DNA of 64,000 nt, from assembly GCA_029975475.1 (NCBI GenBank), contig JARKPB010000008.1, forward strand, positions 372,001-436,000, read 5' to 3'. The notes under the pieces are model-generated. The model was given only the letters and a program-made list of their open reading frames with translations, did not search any database and was not told the DNA's origin. Positions 16,523-26,879 of the stretch are shown in pieces. Positions within the stretch are counted from its first letter, which is position 1; the number at the start of each line of letters is the position of its first letter. This DNA comes from Anaerolineaceae bacterium (lineage in GTDB: Bacteria > Chloroflexota > Anaerolineae > Anaerolineales > Anaerolineaceae). Position numbers and translations under genes: made by a program.

Positions 16523-17077
16523 TTATTTGTCTTCTTCCTCGTCCTCTTCCCATTCGTCGTATTCAAAACCTTCGGCGCCGTGAACATGTCCGTGTTCCAG
16601 TTCTTCCGGGGTGGCTTCCCGAATTCCGGCGATTTTCACGTCAAAAACGAGGGTTTTTCCTGCCATCGGGTGGTTCAGATCGAGGGTGATGGTATCCCTG
16701 TCAATTTTCACAATCCGCGCGTCTAACTCTTCATATTCCTCATCTTCTTCATCTTCACCGCCAGCAAGGGTTAACTCGGTGCCAAGCTCGAGGGGGATAT
16801 CCGCTGGAAAATCGGCCCGCGATACTTCCATGAGCGCTTCAGGGTCAACAGCCCCATACCCTTCTTCGGGCGTGACGGTGATTGTTTTGGTCTCGCCGAC
16901 AGCCATCCCGTAGAGGGCTTTCTCAAGCCCTGTGATGATTTGATTTTGACCCTGAAGGAATTCGATCGGGTCTTCCGCGCCAGCCTGGTCAACGATCTCG
17001 CCGTCCACCTTGAGGGTATATTCCATGGTAATGACCAGGTCATTGGCAACTTTATTCAAAGGATTGTTTGTGTTCAA
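16523..17077 (-). CDS. SlyD-like FKBP-type peptidyl-prolyl isomerase
   Basis: A 184-residue FKBP of the SlyD class. The split FKBP domain shows MEYTLKVDGEIVDQAG, PIEFLQGQNQIITGLEKAL and the inserted flap. The C-terminal HPMAGKTLVFDVKIAGIREA is the FKBP closing strand. An acidic and His-containing tail follows (EELEHGHVHGAEGFEYDEWE), as in metal-binding SlyD proteins. An acidic stretch interrupts the flap. The start is chosen as TTG 17077, seven bases after GGAG; the frame could also begin at TTG 17092. The protein is probably cytoplasmic and aids folding. Confidence 0.9.
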   Translation of the reverse strand: MNTNNPLNKVANDLVITMEYTLKVDGEIVDQAGAEDPIEFLQGQNQIITGLEKALYGMAVGETKTITVTPEEGYGAVDPEALMEVSRADFPADIPLELGTELTLAGGEDEEDEEYEELDARIVKIDRDTITLDLNHPMAGKTLVFDVKIAGIREATPEELEHGHVHGAEGFEYDEWEEDEEEDK

Positions 17078-17157
17078 CAGATTTCTCCACAAAATTTGAT
17101 ATAAGAGGATTATATCATGCCGGTTCGCCCTGACGCTTAAGCATTCGTTAAATAATC

Positions 17158-17184
17158 AACAAGCCCCGGCTGGGGCTTGTTTTC
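17158..17184. terminator. Hairpin terminator between ftsZ cluster and FKBP gene
   Basis: AACAAGCCCC (17158-17167) pairs with GGGGCTTGTT (17172-17181) over a 4-base loop. A short T-run lies on the + side and TTGATTATT on the minus side. It ends the leftward ftsZ gene run, whose last stop is at 17203. Confidence 0.7.
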
Positions 17185-17202
17185 ATCTTTGCCGGATCTC
17201 CA

Positions 17203-17826
17203 TCAGGGGAGAATTTCGCAGCCCGTTCCGCTTTCCAGAGATCCCAGAATATCTTTCAGCTTGCCGCTGGACTGGATATGACCCGGGCTTAACTTGGCCA
17301 GGCTGGCCTGAAGCACCATCTTCCCGCTGGCTTTCTTGCCGCTGCTGCACAGCGCCTGCATCCAGCTGGATAAATCCCCCGCGCTCTTTTCCAGCCACGG
17401 CAGACTGCCGGTGAGAGCTGCCTGGTCTAGTACCAGATAGCCGTCCAGATTGATATCCAGATCTGCAGCGATGTAAGACAGAAAATTGGCGGCTGGTTCG
17501 CCGTTGCTGTTAAGACTAAATTGCTTCAATACCGCCAGATCGGCTCTTGTTGTTCCGGTGGGGAATGCAGCCTTGAAAATGACGTAGGGACCGTTGGCAG
17601 AACGATAGAAGAGAATCCACAGGGATTGTAAAACCGGTTGTCGGGCTTCAATTGAGTCCACCTGGATGATCAAGAAGTTTTTCTGGCTGCCGGGCGCCGG
17701 GGTGCTGTATTCAAGGGCGAGATTTTGACTGGGTGATTGATACAATTCTGCCGCGACGTTGTACCCGATGACAGCAGAAGCCAGGAAGGTGATAGCGATC
17801 AGGGCGGGAAAGAATTTCGTCATCAT
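17203..17826 (-). CDS. Secreted or membrane-anchored protein of unknown function
   Basis: A 207-residue protein with an N-terminal hydrophobic segment (PALIAITFLASAVIGYNVAA) and an extracytoplasmic body. Parts such as FLIIQVDSIEARQPVLQSLW and YVIFKAAFPTG loosely recall LytR-CpsA-Psr proteins, but the arginine and aspartate pattern of that family is not convincing. It is last in the ftsZ run and starts directly after the stop of the 72-residue membrane protein. An envelope or division role is suggested only by position. Confidence 0.6.
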   Translation of the reverse strand: MMTKFFPALIAITFLASAVIGYNVAAELYQSPSQNLALEYSTPAPGSQKNFLIIQVDSIEARQPVLQSLWILFYRSANGPYVIFKAAFPTGTTRADLAVLKQFSLNSNGEPAANFLSYIAADLDINLDGYLVLDQAALTGSLPWLEKSAGDLSSWMQALCSSGKKASGKMVLQASLAKLSPGHIQSSGKLKDILGSLESGTGCEILP

Positions 17827-18045
17827 TCAGCTCACCATCAAATAGAAAAATACACCGAGCGCAAAGCCGCAGATCGCAGCCAGGATCAGGATCAATCCCT
17901 GATTTAGCCAGATCAGCGTTCTGGATGGATCACTGGCGCGCTGGTTCCGCGCTATTTGATTGCGGACGTCTCTGGCGCTGGACAGGACCGGGATCGCAAC
18001 GTCCCAGAAGATCAGTTCAAATTTTCGGGTAACTTTTGGTGCCAT
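17827..18045 (-). CDS. Small single-span membrane protein in the ftsZ run
   Basis: A 72-residue protein with a basic cytoplasmic N-terminus and one C-terminal membrane helix (GLILILAAICGFALGVFFYL). Not recognised. It sits between a 69-residue protein and a secreted protein with gaps of 11 and 0 bases, so it is clearly part of the same transcript. A membrane tether for division proteins is possible but unproven. Confidence 0.6.
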   Translation of the reverse strand: MAPKVTRKFELIFWDVAIPVLSSARDVRNQIARNQRASDPSRTLIWLNQGLILILAAICGFALGVFFYLMVS

Positions 18046-18056
18046 ACTGCCTCTGC

Positions 18057-18266
18057 TTACCTGGATGTGCTCATCTTTTCAATTTTCCCGTCGGCGCTGA
18101 CGACTACTCGGACCGTGCGGTGGATCACTTTACCGTCCGCGGTTTTTGCGGTGCTTTTAAAAATCAAAAGGGTCTTTCCCCCCGGCAGGGATTGGCTGGC
18201 TGGCGCGGAGGCGCTGATCTCAGGAAATTTTTTCGCGACCTGCTGATAGATTTTTACCGTATCCAT
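18057..18266 (-). CDS. Small conserved-looking protein after ftsZ
   Basis: A 69-residue soluble protein, not recognised. The sequence alternates polar and hydrophobic residues in two or three likely beta strands (KTLLIFKSTAKTADGK, HRTVRVVVSADGKIEK), as in a small barrel or hairpin fold. It lies 18 bases after the ftsZ stop and has an AGGAGAACC site before its ATG. Confidence 0.55.
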   Translation of the reverse strand: MDTVKIYQQVAKKFPEISASAPASQSLPGGKTLLIFKSTAKTADGKVIHRTVRVVVSADGKIEKMSTSR

Positions 18267-18284
18267 AATCCTGGTTCTCCTACT

Positions 18285-19436
18285 CTAACGAGCCCGCCTT
18301 CTGAGAAACGCCGGCAGGTCAAGATCGGTCTGGGCTGCCGCCAGCTCAAGCGCGCTTGGTTCTGTCCGCTGGCGGGCGGGCTGCTCGCCAAACTGAACCG
18401 GAATGGGTGTTTCGCGCGCTTCAGTTTGAGGGCTGGCGATCGGCTGATCCACGGGGGTGGCTCCCAGGCCGGTGATGATCAGGATCACCTGGGCGTGGTT
18501 GCCCATGCGTTCATCGCAGGTCAAACCGGGGATGATTTCAGCCTGCGAATGCGTCTTCTGTTGAAGGTAATTGAGGGCTTCGGCCACTTCAAAAAACGCC
18601 AGGTCGGTGCCGCCTGAAAAATTGGCGATGATCCCGGTGGCATTTTCAATCGGAATTTCATCCAGCATGGGATGGTGCAAGGCGCGTTCGACCGCTTTGT
18701 AAGCCTTGTTTTGTCCTTCCCCCAGCCCCATCGCCATCAGGGCTCCGCCGCCGCGTTGCATCATCGCCTTGATGTGTGAAAAATCCACGTTGATAATACC
18801 CGGCATGGTAATCAGCTCGGTGATCCCCTGAATCCCCTGGCGGAGAACGTCATCCGCCATCCGAAAGGCGAGATCAAGGGGTAAATTAACCGCCGATCCC
18901 TGAAGCAGACGGTCATTGGGAACAGTGATCAGCGTGTCAGTGTGGAGGCGCAATTTTGAAAGACCTTCGCGCGCGTTTTGCTGTCGGCGCCCGATCTCGA
19001 AGGAGAAAGGCGTGGATACAATAGCCACCACGACCGCGCCGGTCGCCCGGGCTGCCCGGGCGACAACCGGTATCGAACCGGTTCCAGTTCCGCCGCCCAT
19101 ACCGGCTGTCAGAAAGACCATGTCCGCGCCGGTCAAAGCCGCGGTCAGCGTGGTGTACGATTCTTCCGCTGCCGCTTCGCCAATTTCAGGGTTTCCCCCG
19201 GCGCCCAGACCGCGTGTGATGTGCGGGCCAAGCTGAATTTTCAACGGCGCCTTGCTGGTCTTCAATGCCTGCGCGTCTGTGTTGGCAGAGATGAATTCAA
19301 TGCCCTGAATGCCGAGCTCGATCATACGGTTAATGGCGTTTTGGCCCGCGCCGCCCAGGCCAATCGCTTTGATCACCGGCTGGCGCGCGCTGATGGGCGT
19401 TCGGTTCTCTTCAGCAAACGGGTTGGTCGTGTTCAT
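18285..19436 (-). CDS. ftsZ: Cell division GTPase FtsZ
   Basis: A 383-residue tubulin-like GTPase that polymerises into the division ring. The nucleotide-binding GLGGAGQNAINRM lies near residue 26 and the tubulin signature GGGTGTGS at 114-121. NVDFSHIKAMMQRGGGALMAMG is the T7-loop region. The C-terminal peptide DLDLPAFLRRRAR is the conserved binding site for FtsA, ZipA or SepF-type partners. ftsA and ftsQ are not adjacent, so the membrane tether must be encoded elsewhere or be one of the small neighbours. It is preceded by a 437-residue unknown gene with a 3-base gap. Confidence 0.97.
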   Translation of the reverse strand: MNTTNPFAEENRTPISARQPVIKAIGLGGAGQNAINRMIELGIQGIEFISANTDAQALKTSKAPLKIQLGPHITRGLGAGGNPEIGEAAAEESYTTLTAALTGADMVFLTAGMGGGTGTGSIPVVARAARATGAVVVAIVSTPFSFEIGRRQQNAREGLSKLRLHTDTLITVPNDRLLQGSAVNLPLDLAFRMADDVLRQGIQGITELITMPGIINVDFSHIKAMMQRGGGALMAMGLGEGQNKAYKAVERALHHPMLDEIPIENATGIIANFSGGTDLAFFEVAEALNYLQQKTHSQAEIIPGLTCDERMGNHAQVILIITGLGATPVDQPIASPQTEARETPIPVQFGEQPARQRTEPSALELAAAQTDLDLPAFLRRRAR

Positions 19437-19439
19437 GCT

Positions 19440-20753
19440 TCACCTCTCTGCCAGTGTTGTTGCAATTGCTGTGCCATCTCCGCTGATCTCTTCGACCAGG
19501 CAGCCGTTCGCGCGTAAATAGGACAGAGCTTCTTCAGAAAACGCGCCGTTGTTGGCCACCACAGTGACGCGGGCCGCCTGAAGGGCTTCCTGTAGTGAGA
19601 ACCCCACGGTTGGCTGATATTTCTTGATAAACGGTTTAATCACCTCAAGATGCCATTCGGCCACTCCCCAGTCATAAGACGGCAGCAGCAGGTAATGCTG
19701 GATCGTCTTGCCGTTATTGAGGGAGGCCGCTTTGGATTTTGAGGCGCGTTCCTTTTTTTGCAATGAAAGGCTGCTGATCTCTTTTCTGGCTTTCCCGTCG
19801 GGGGTAAACCAGGCTTCCGGGAAATACGGTGAGTCTTCTTCGGCGGACAACAGCCAGAAGCAAACCGCAAGTATTTTGTCGTTCAATCCTGCCTGTTCTC
19901 CTTCACTTTTATCTTTTGGCGGAGCGGAGATGAGGTCGGCGATCGCCTGAATGGTTTCTTTCTCGATTCCTTTGTTCTGTTCCGCATGGAATTCACAACT
20001 GGCGTTCTTTCTACCAGCCTGAAGGAGAATCACTGGCAGTTCATTTTGCAATTCCGCCTGAGCAATGGTCTGGTACCAGTCAAAAATCCGAAATCCGCGT
20101 TGATCCTGACTGCCTTCGGGTAAATAATACGGTCTGGAGTCCGGCCAGACCATCGGTCCGCCCGCGCCCCAGTCAAGGGGGTGACCGTGGGTCCAGGCGT
20201 AGGCGCTCAATACCAGCGATTCCAGCAGCGCCGTTTGTTTGCGGTTGCGCAGACCTCTCAATGCGCTGCGCAAAAAGATCGTGTCCCAGAAATCACCGCC
20301 GGGCTCAAGGGGCGGAAAAACCGGCCGCAGACCGCACTGCAGGGCAGTATTGGCCAGCGGAAGCCAGCGGTCGAGAAAGCGGTCAACCAGATCCTGTTCC
20401 ACCCAGGCTGAGCCGGACCAGGAAGCGGCGCAGTTTGGCCGGTCGTGCAGAATAATTTGCTTAACCCCCCAGCCAGCGTAAGCCCTGAAAAGAATTGCCA
20501 GGTCCGCGGTCGGCAGGTCGGCGGACAGGTCGGCGCGGATATGCGGAATGGGGGCGATGCCTGCCTGTTGAACCCCGCGGATAAAGTCCTCCGGGATTGC
20601 CCTGAACGGGTGAGCTTCCAGCACCAGCCAGCCTGCGTTGATTTCAACCAGGTTTGGCAGCCAGAGCGCCAGATCTTTTTCGCGATAATGCAGCGAATCC
20701 GGAAAGTAATGCAGTCCAAAACGTGTGTTGGTTGGGAAACCTGGTCCTGCCAT
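19440..20753 (-). CDS. Unknown protein with possible TIM-barrel fold, upstream of ftsZ
   Basis: A 437-residue protein without a recognised family. The first ~270 residues suggest a beta/alpha barrel of the glycoside hydrolase type: FGLHYFPDSLHY, INAGWLVLEAHPFRAI, PIPHIRADLSADL, KQIILHDRPN, and a late RIFDWYQTIAQAE. The last ~90 residues form a separate alpha/beta part (QHYLLLPSYDWGVAEWHLEV, TVGFSLQEALQAARVTVVAN). No signal peptide is seen, so it is cytoplasmic or exported another way. GAGG precedes ATG 20753. It probably shares a transcript with ftsZ. Confidence 0.62.
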   Translation of the reverse strand: MAGPGFPTNTRFGLHYFPDSLHYREKDLALWLPNLVEINAGWLVLEAHPFRAIPEDFIRGVQQAGIAPIPHIRADLSADLPTADLAILFRAYAGWGVKQIILHDRPNCAASWSGSAWVEQDLVDRFLDRWLPLANTALQCGLRPVFPPLEPGGDFWDTIFLRSALRGLRNRKQTALLESLVLSAYAWTHGHPLDWGAGGPMVWPDSRPYYLPEGSQDQRGFRIFDWYQTIAQAELQNELPVILLQAGRKNASCEFHAEQNKGIEKETIQAIADLISAPPKDKSEGEQAGLNDKILAVCFWLLSAEEDSPYFPEAWFTPDGKARKEISSLSLQKKERASKSKAASLNNGKTIQHYLLLPSYDWGVAEWHLEVIKPFIKKYQPTVGFSLQEALQAARVTVVANNGAFSEEALSYLRANGCLVEEISGDGTAIATTLAER

Positions 20754-20839
20754 AAGCGCCTCATTCTGCGAAAACGGTTCGTTTACAGGCTATATGTAGC
20801 AAGTAGCGTGCCAGTTCTTTACGGCAGGGATCCATCTGC

Positions 20840-20845
20840 TATAAT
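20840..20845 (+). promoter_or_regulatory. -10 box of a leaderless gene (20854)
   Basis: TATAAT ends eight bases before the ATG at 20854. A weak -35 (TTTACG at 20818-20823, 16-base spacer) is present. There is no Shine-Dalgarno between them, so transcription should start at or next to the ATG. Confidence 0.6.
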
Positions 20846-20853
20846 TTAGCGGT

Positions 20854-21753
20854 ATGATCCTGGTTACCGGCGGCACCGGTTTTGTGGGAAAGGCGTTAAT
20901 CCGCCACCTGTCCGCGCTTGGCCAGCAGGTGCGTTTGCTGCTGCGGCCGTCCGATCAATCGCCAACGCTGCCCTTTGGTGTCCCGGTCGAAGTTACCGTC
21001 AGCAGTCTGATGGATGAACGCGGCCTGCGCGCGGCGATGAAGGGCGTGGATGTCCTCTTCCATCTCGCCTCGGCGGAAAGGCTGGGCCACCGCGGCGATC
21101 TCTATTCCGTTGATGTTCTCGGAACAGAAAATGTGCTTCGGGCAGCGAAAGATGCCGGCGTGGAGCGGGTTTTTTATCTCAGTCACGCGAACGCGGATAA
21201 ATCTTCGGCTTATCCGGTGATGAAAGCCAAAGCGCTGGCAGAAAACCAGATCATTGCCAGCGGTGTGCCGTACACAATTTTCAAAACCACCATTCTTTTC
21301 GGGAAGGGAGACCAGTTTACCACCCCTCTGGCTCGATTATTGCTCAACAGCCCGGGAATATTTCTGATGCCCGGTAATGGTAAGGTAATGGTGCAGCCCT
21401 TGTGGATAGAAGATCTGGTCACCTGCCTGACCGCCTGCCTGGAAGATCGGTCGACGGTGGATCAAATTTACCGGGTTGGCGGGATGGAATTTTTAACCTT
21501 TCGTGAAGTACTGGATATCATCATTGAACGGTTGAAGATCCGGCGCTGGGGCCTTCCGGTGCCCCCGCCGTATTTCCGCATCCTGGCTTTACTGGCGGAT
21601 CAACTTTCTAAAAAAGGATTGCCGGTTTCTCTCTATCTGATGGACTACCTGGCTGTGGACCAAACCTGTGCGATTGACTCCCTTCCGCGGCTTTTTGGTT
21701 TAATGCCGGCCCGTTTTCAAAATCACCTGGATTATCTGGAAACCCTTCGTTAA
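20854..21753 (+). CDS. NAD(P)-dependent epimerase/short-chain dehydrogenase (NDUFA9-like)
   Basis: A 299-residue extended/atypical SDR. The Rossmann motif is LVTGGTGFVGKALIRHL at the N-terminus, then VDVLFHLASAERLGHR. The usual YxxxK is replaced by YPVMKAKALAEN, as in the NDUFA9/complex I-like subgroup. VPYTIFKTTILFGKGD follows. Such proteins act on nucleotide sugars or quinone-linked partners, and the substrate here is unknown. It begins a two-gene rightward unit with a GH57 hydrolase 12 bases downstream. Confidence 0.85.
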   Translation: MILVTGGTGFVGKALIRHLSALGQQVRLLLRPSDQSPTLPFGVPVEVTVSSLMDERGLRAAMKGVDVLFHLASAERLGHRGDLYSVDVLGTENVLRAAKDAGVERVFYLSHANADKSSAYPVMKAKALAENQIIASGVPYTIFKTTILFGKGDQFTTPLARLLLNSPGIFLMPGNGKVMVQPLWIEDLVTCLTACLEDRSTVDQIYRVGGMEFLTFREVLDIIIERLKIRRWGLPVPPPYFRILALLADQLSKKGLPVSLYLMDYLAVDQTCAIDSLPRLFGLMPARFQNHLDYLETLR

Positions 21754-21765
21754 TCGGGGCAGGTT

Positions 21766-23193
21766 ATGCGCAACAAAGCTCTGTGTGTTCACGGCCATTT
21801 TTATCAACCTGCGCGTGAAGATCCTCTGACCGGCAAAATTCCCCCGGAAGAAGGTGCTGCGCCGTACGCCAACTGGAATCTCTGCATTCTGGATCAATGT
21901 TACGCGCCAAACGCGCGGCTTAGAAATTTTGAGCGCATCTCTTTTAACATCGGACCGACCTTGCTCAACTGGATGGCGATGCAAGATCCCCCCACAGCAG
22001 CGGCGATTATCGAACAGGATCTTGAAAATCACGCCCGGTTTGGCTTTGGCAACGCGATGGCGCAGCCTTACCACCATACCATCCTTCCGCTCGCCTCTCG
22101 CCGGGATAAGATAACCCAGGTGCGCTGGGGAATCAAGGATTTTGAACTTCGCTTCGGGCACCTTCCTCAGGGGATGTGGCTGCCAGAAACTGCCGTCGAT
22201 CTGGAAACACTGGAAGTTCTGGTGGAATGCGGGATCGAATTCACGATTCTGGCTCCCTGGCAGGCCGCCGCTCAGCCGTTAAACCCAACCCGGCCTTACC
22301 GGGTTGAGCTGGCGAGCGGCAAATCGATTGTGATTTTCTTTTACCATCAGGGATTATCGACCACCGTCAGCTTTAACCCCTCCGCGACCCGGAACGCGGA
22401 AAGTTTTCTGCGCGAGCAGGTTTTACCCCTCTACCATGATGATGACCACCCGGAATTGCTGCTGATTGCATCCGACGGCGAGCTGTACGGGCATCATCAA
22501 CGCTTTCGGGATAAGTTCCTGGCTTATCTAACCACCGATGGAGTCAAGAAAAACCAGATCACCCTGACCTTTCCGGGATTGTGGATGAAGCAATACCCGC
22601 CCCGGGAGACCATCCAGATTCTTGAGCGCACGTCCTGGAGCTGCGACCATCACTTACTGCGCTGGAGCGGCGCCTGCGCGTGTACGGAAAACGCGGAATG
22701 GAAAGCGCCCCTCAAAGAAGCCCTGGACGCCATCGCTGACCGCATCGATGCTGTCTATGAAACCGTAACCGGCGGCTGGGGCCTGGATATCTGGGAGGTC
22801 AGAAACCGCTATATTCAGGTGCTGGCGGGCAGAACTTCGCTGGCAGATTTGCTGGCGGAGATGAACGGGTTCCGGCTGGATGACGAGCAGCTGCGCATTT
22901 TTGATATTCTTTTGACCGCCCAGGTCGAGCGGCAGCGCATGTTTACCTCGTGCGGCTGGTTTTTTGAAGATTATGACCGCATCGAACCCCGAAATGTAAC
23001 CGCCTATGCAGCCCAGGCGGTCTGGTTGACCTCGCTCGCATCTGGTGAGGATCTTACAGACTTCGCCGCGAACGCGCTAAAGAATGTGGTCTCCTGGCGA
23101 AGCGGCCTGCGCGGAGACGCGGTTTTTCGCCAGCACCTCCTGCGGGCGGAGCTTTTTTATCAAGGTTTGGAACGTTCAGCGCCCCAGTCTTGA
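21766..23193 (+). CDS. Glycoside hydrolase family 57 protein
   Basis: A 475-residue GH57 enzyme of the group that starts CVHGHFYQPAREDP. Candidate catalytic residues are E141 in GMWLPETAVDLETLE and D237 in LIASDGELYGHH, matching conserved GH57 regions 3 and 4. GH57 members are retaining alpha-glucan enzymes: amylases, glucanotransferases and branching enzymes. The C-terminal ~130 residues are helical, as in the DUF3536-containing subgroup, but shorter than in long family members. No signal peptide is seen, so it acts on intracellular glucan. The donor specificity cannot be read. Confidence 0.88.
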   Translation: MRNKALCVHGHFYQPAREDPLTGKIPPEEGAAPYANWNLCILDQCYAPNARLRNFERISFNIGPTLLNWMAMQDPPTAAAIIEQDLENHARFGFGNAMAQPYHHTILPLASRRDKITQVRWGIKDFELRFGHLPQGMWLPETAVDLETLEVLVECGIEFTILAPWQAAAQPLNPTRPYRVELASGKSIVIFFYHQGLSTTVSFNPSATRNAESFLREQVLPLYHDDDHPELLLIASDGELYGHHQRFRDKFLAYLTTDGVKKNQITLTFPGLWMKQYPPRETIQILERTSWSCDHHLLRWSGACACTENAEWKAPLKEALDAIADRIDAVYETVTGGWGLDIWEVRNRYIQVLAGRTSLADLLAEMNGFRLDDEQLRIFDILLTAQVERQRMFTSCGWFFEDYDRIEPRNVTAYAAQAVWLTSLASGEDLTDFAANALKNVVSWRSGLRGDAVFRQHLLRAELFYQGLERSAPQS

Positions 23194-23198
23194 ACTTA

Positions 23199-24296
23199 TC
23201 AGGAATTGACTTCTTCCACGCGCAGCGGAAGCGGGGAGAAAGGCACGCCAGCCTGCCGGGCGGCGTCTTTCATCATCTCTACCACCGGTTCCATCAAAGG
23301 AAAGCCGTCCTTCTCGTAAGAGAGGCGCTTCTCAAATTCCTTTTCCCCGTGGATATAAATTCGATCTTCCCCTTCCGCGAGGGGAGCTTGTTTTAATTCC
23401 TGGATATAACGATCCATATCCTGCTTGAATTCTTCGATGGGTCTGAACAGATCAACGCGCAGAGCGGCAAAAAAATGGCCGACATTTGCCGGTTGATCGT
23501 TCGATTCGCCGACGTGCGCGCCGAATGCCGCTCCTGAAAGCACCCCACTCAGCAGGTCCACCAGCAGCGAAAGTCCATACCCTTTGTACCCGCGCATTAA
23601 ATCTGTACCGCCCAGAGGAAGCAGCGCGCCGCCGTTTAAGATCTCTTCTGGATTTTCGGTGACACAACCTCGCGAGTCAATGCCCCAGCCAGGGGGGACT
23701 TTCTTTTCGGCTTTCTGAAACACGGTAATTCTCCCGATCGGGACGATGCTGGTGGCCATATCCAGCACATACGGGCGCTCTTTTCCAGCGGGGACGGCGA
23801 CAGCGATTGGATTGGTTCCCAGCAGGGCTGCCCGGCTGTGCGAGGGGGCGATTAAGGGCTGGGAGTTTGTCAGGCTGATGCCAATCAGGTCATGCGGAAG
23901 CGCCATCATGGCGTAATATCCCGCGATGCCAAAGTGGTTGCTGTTGCGAACCGTCACGGCCGCCATGCCGCTCTCGCGCGCTTTTTCGATGCAGCGCTGC
24001 ATCCCTCGGTACCCGGCCACCTGGCCTAATCCAGCGCCCGCGTCCAGCGCCAGGGATACCGGGCTTTCATACAAGATGCGCATGGGGGTGGTGGGGTCGA
24101 CCAACCCGGCAGCAAGCCGCGATCCGTAATAGGAATACATGCGGATCACACCGTGCGAATCCACCCCGCGCAAATCAGCCTCAACAAGCACATCCGCGGC
24201 GATGCGGGCATCCTCCTCGGGAACGCCAAAATGGATAAAATAATCCTTTACAAAATCGCGCATAACCTGAGCGTCGTAGTAATAAATCCGTTTCAT
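23199..24296 (-). CDS. Ldh2/malate-lactate-ureidoglycolate dehydrogenase family oxidoreductase
   Basis: A 365-residue NAD(P)-dependent dehydrogenase of the Ldh2 family (PF02615). It has GVDSHGVIRMYSY, VRNSNHFGIAGYYAMMA with the conserved catalytic His, LGTNPIAVAVPAG and GYKGYGLSLLVDLLSGVLSG. Substrates in the family are 2-hydroxy acids such as malate, L-lactate, sulfolactate or ureidoglycolate. ATG 24296 has AGGAT upstream. A longer frame to 24542 would run antisense into the lipoprotein gene and is rejected. It converges with the GH57 gene with a 5-base gap. Confidence 0.88.
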   Translation of the reverse strand: MKRIYYYDAQVMRDFVKDYFIHFGVPEEDARIAADVLVEADLRGVDSHGVIRMYSYYGSRLAAGLVDPTTPMRILYESPVSLALDAGAGLGQVAGYRGMQRCIEKARESGMAAVTVRNSNHFGIAGYYAMMALPHDLIGISLTNSQPLIAPSHSRAALLGTNPIAVAVPAGKERPYVLDMATSIVPIGRITVFQKAEKKVPPGWGIDSRGCVTENPEEILNGGALLPLGGTDLMRGYKGYGLSLLVDLLSGVLSGAAFGAHVGESNDQPANVGHFFAALRVDLFRPIEEFKQDMDRYIQELKQAPLAEGEDRIYIHGEKEFEKRLSYEKDGFPLMEPVVEMMKDAARQAGVPFSPLPLRVEEVNS

Positions 24297-24338
24297 GACT
24301 GCATCCTGAAAATTAGAATGATTCGTCTCATTTCTATA

Positions 24339-24366
24339 TTGTATCTGGAAAATTAATCCGTATAAT
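24339..24366 (+). promoter_or_regulatory. Promoter of the lipoprotein gene
   Basis: TTGTAT (24339-24344), 16-base spacer, TATAAT (24361-24366). The predicted start is near 24373, giving a leader of about 27 bases that contains GAGGAGGT before ATG 24400. Confidence 0.65.
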
Positions 24367-24399
24367 TTATTCATTCCATTTTTGCCTGAGGAGGTGTTT

Positions 24400-24885
24400 A
24401 TGAAACTGCCCGTTCGTAAGTTGTTTGCCATCTCCGGTATTTTTATCGCCATTTCGCTGCTCCTTGCTGCCTGCGGCAGGGCCGCAACGGAAACACCCAC
24501 ACCTGCGCCGACCCGTCCGCGCGATACACCTGTCCCGTTCATCCCAGATGAAGCGCTGTTTAAAGAATATTTTTCTGAATTTGGTATTGGTAAACTGGAA
24601 GAAGGAAAGAAAGCGCCTGACGGCGTGATGAAAGACCAGAATGTCTTTACCCGTGAGGATGATATTTGCTTCTATGCCACGGCGATTAAGCAAACCAAAG
24701 TCGCTTTTGAGGTGTTTGATGTCGGCCTTCAGTCTGTTGTCAGCCCCAAAACCACTTATCTGACCCCATTCTTACCGGGCTATAATGCCAACTGTATCGA
24801 TTATGATATTGGTTCGGGAAACTTTGAATGGCGGGTATACGTCCAGAATACCCCGATCGCCAAGTACGATTTTACCATTCAGTAA
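24400..24885 (+). CDS. Putative lipoprotein of unknown function
   Basis: A 161-residue exported lipoprotein. The signal peptide (KLPVRKLFAISGIFIAISLL) ends in the lipobox LLAACGRA. A Thr/Pro-rich linker follows (ATETPTPAPTRPRDTP). The mature domain has two cysteines and ends DYDIGSGNFEWRVYVQNTPI, a likely small beta-sandwich. ATG 24400 is chosen for the GAGGAGGT directly upstream. It is monocistronic with its own promoter and terminator. Surface-exposed, function unknown. Confidence 0.75.
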   Translation: MKLPVRKLFAISGIFIAISLLLAACGRAATETPTPAPTRPRDTPVPFIPDEALFKEYFSEFGIGKLEEGKKAPDGVMKDQNVFTREDDICFYATAIKQTKVAFEVFDVGLQSVVSPKTTYLTPFLPGYNANCIDYDIGSGNFEWRVYVQNTPIAKYDFTIQ

Positions 24886-24902
24886 ACCGCCGCAAGATCA
24901 TT

Positions 24903-24935
24903 CAGAGGCCACTGCAGGGCAGTGGCCTCTGGTTT

Positions 24936-24937
<2 letters not shown>
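24903..24937 (+). terminator. Rho-independent terminator of the lipoprotein gene
   Basis: A 13-bp perfect stem (CAGAGGCCACTGC at 24903-24915 with 24919-24931, 3-base loop) is followed by GTTTTTA. The T-run overlaps the gyrB stop codon at 24936 on the other strand. Confidence 0.92.

Positions 24938-26879
<1,942 letters not shown>

Noticed and set aside
16474-16587. N-terminal extension of the esterase
   Set aside because: It crosses the rho-independent terminator of the FKBP gene; GTG 16473 has its own AGAGG site.
24297-24542. N-terminal extension of the Ldh2-type dehydrogenase
   Set aside because: It would run antisense through the lipoprotein promoter and signal peptide; family homology begins at MKRIYYYD (24296).
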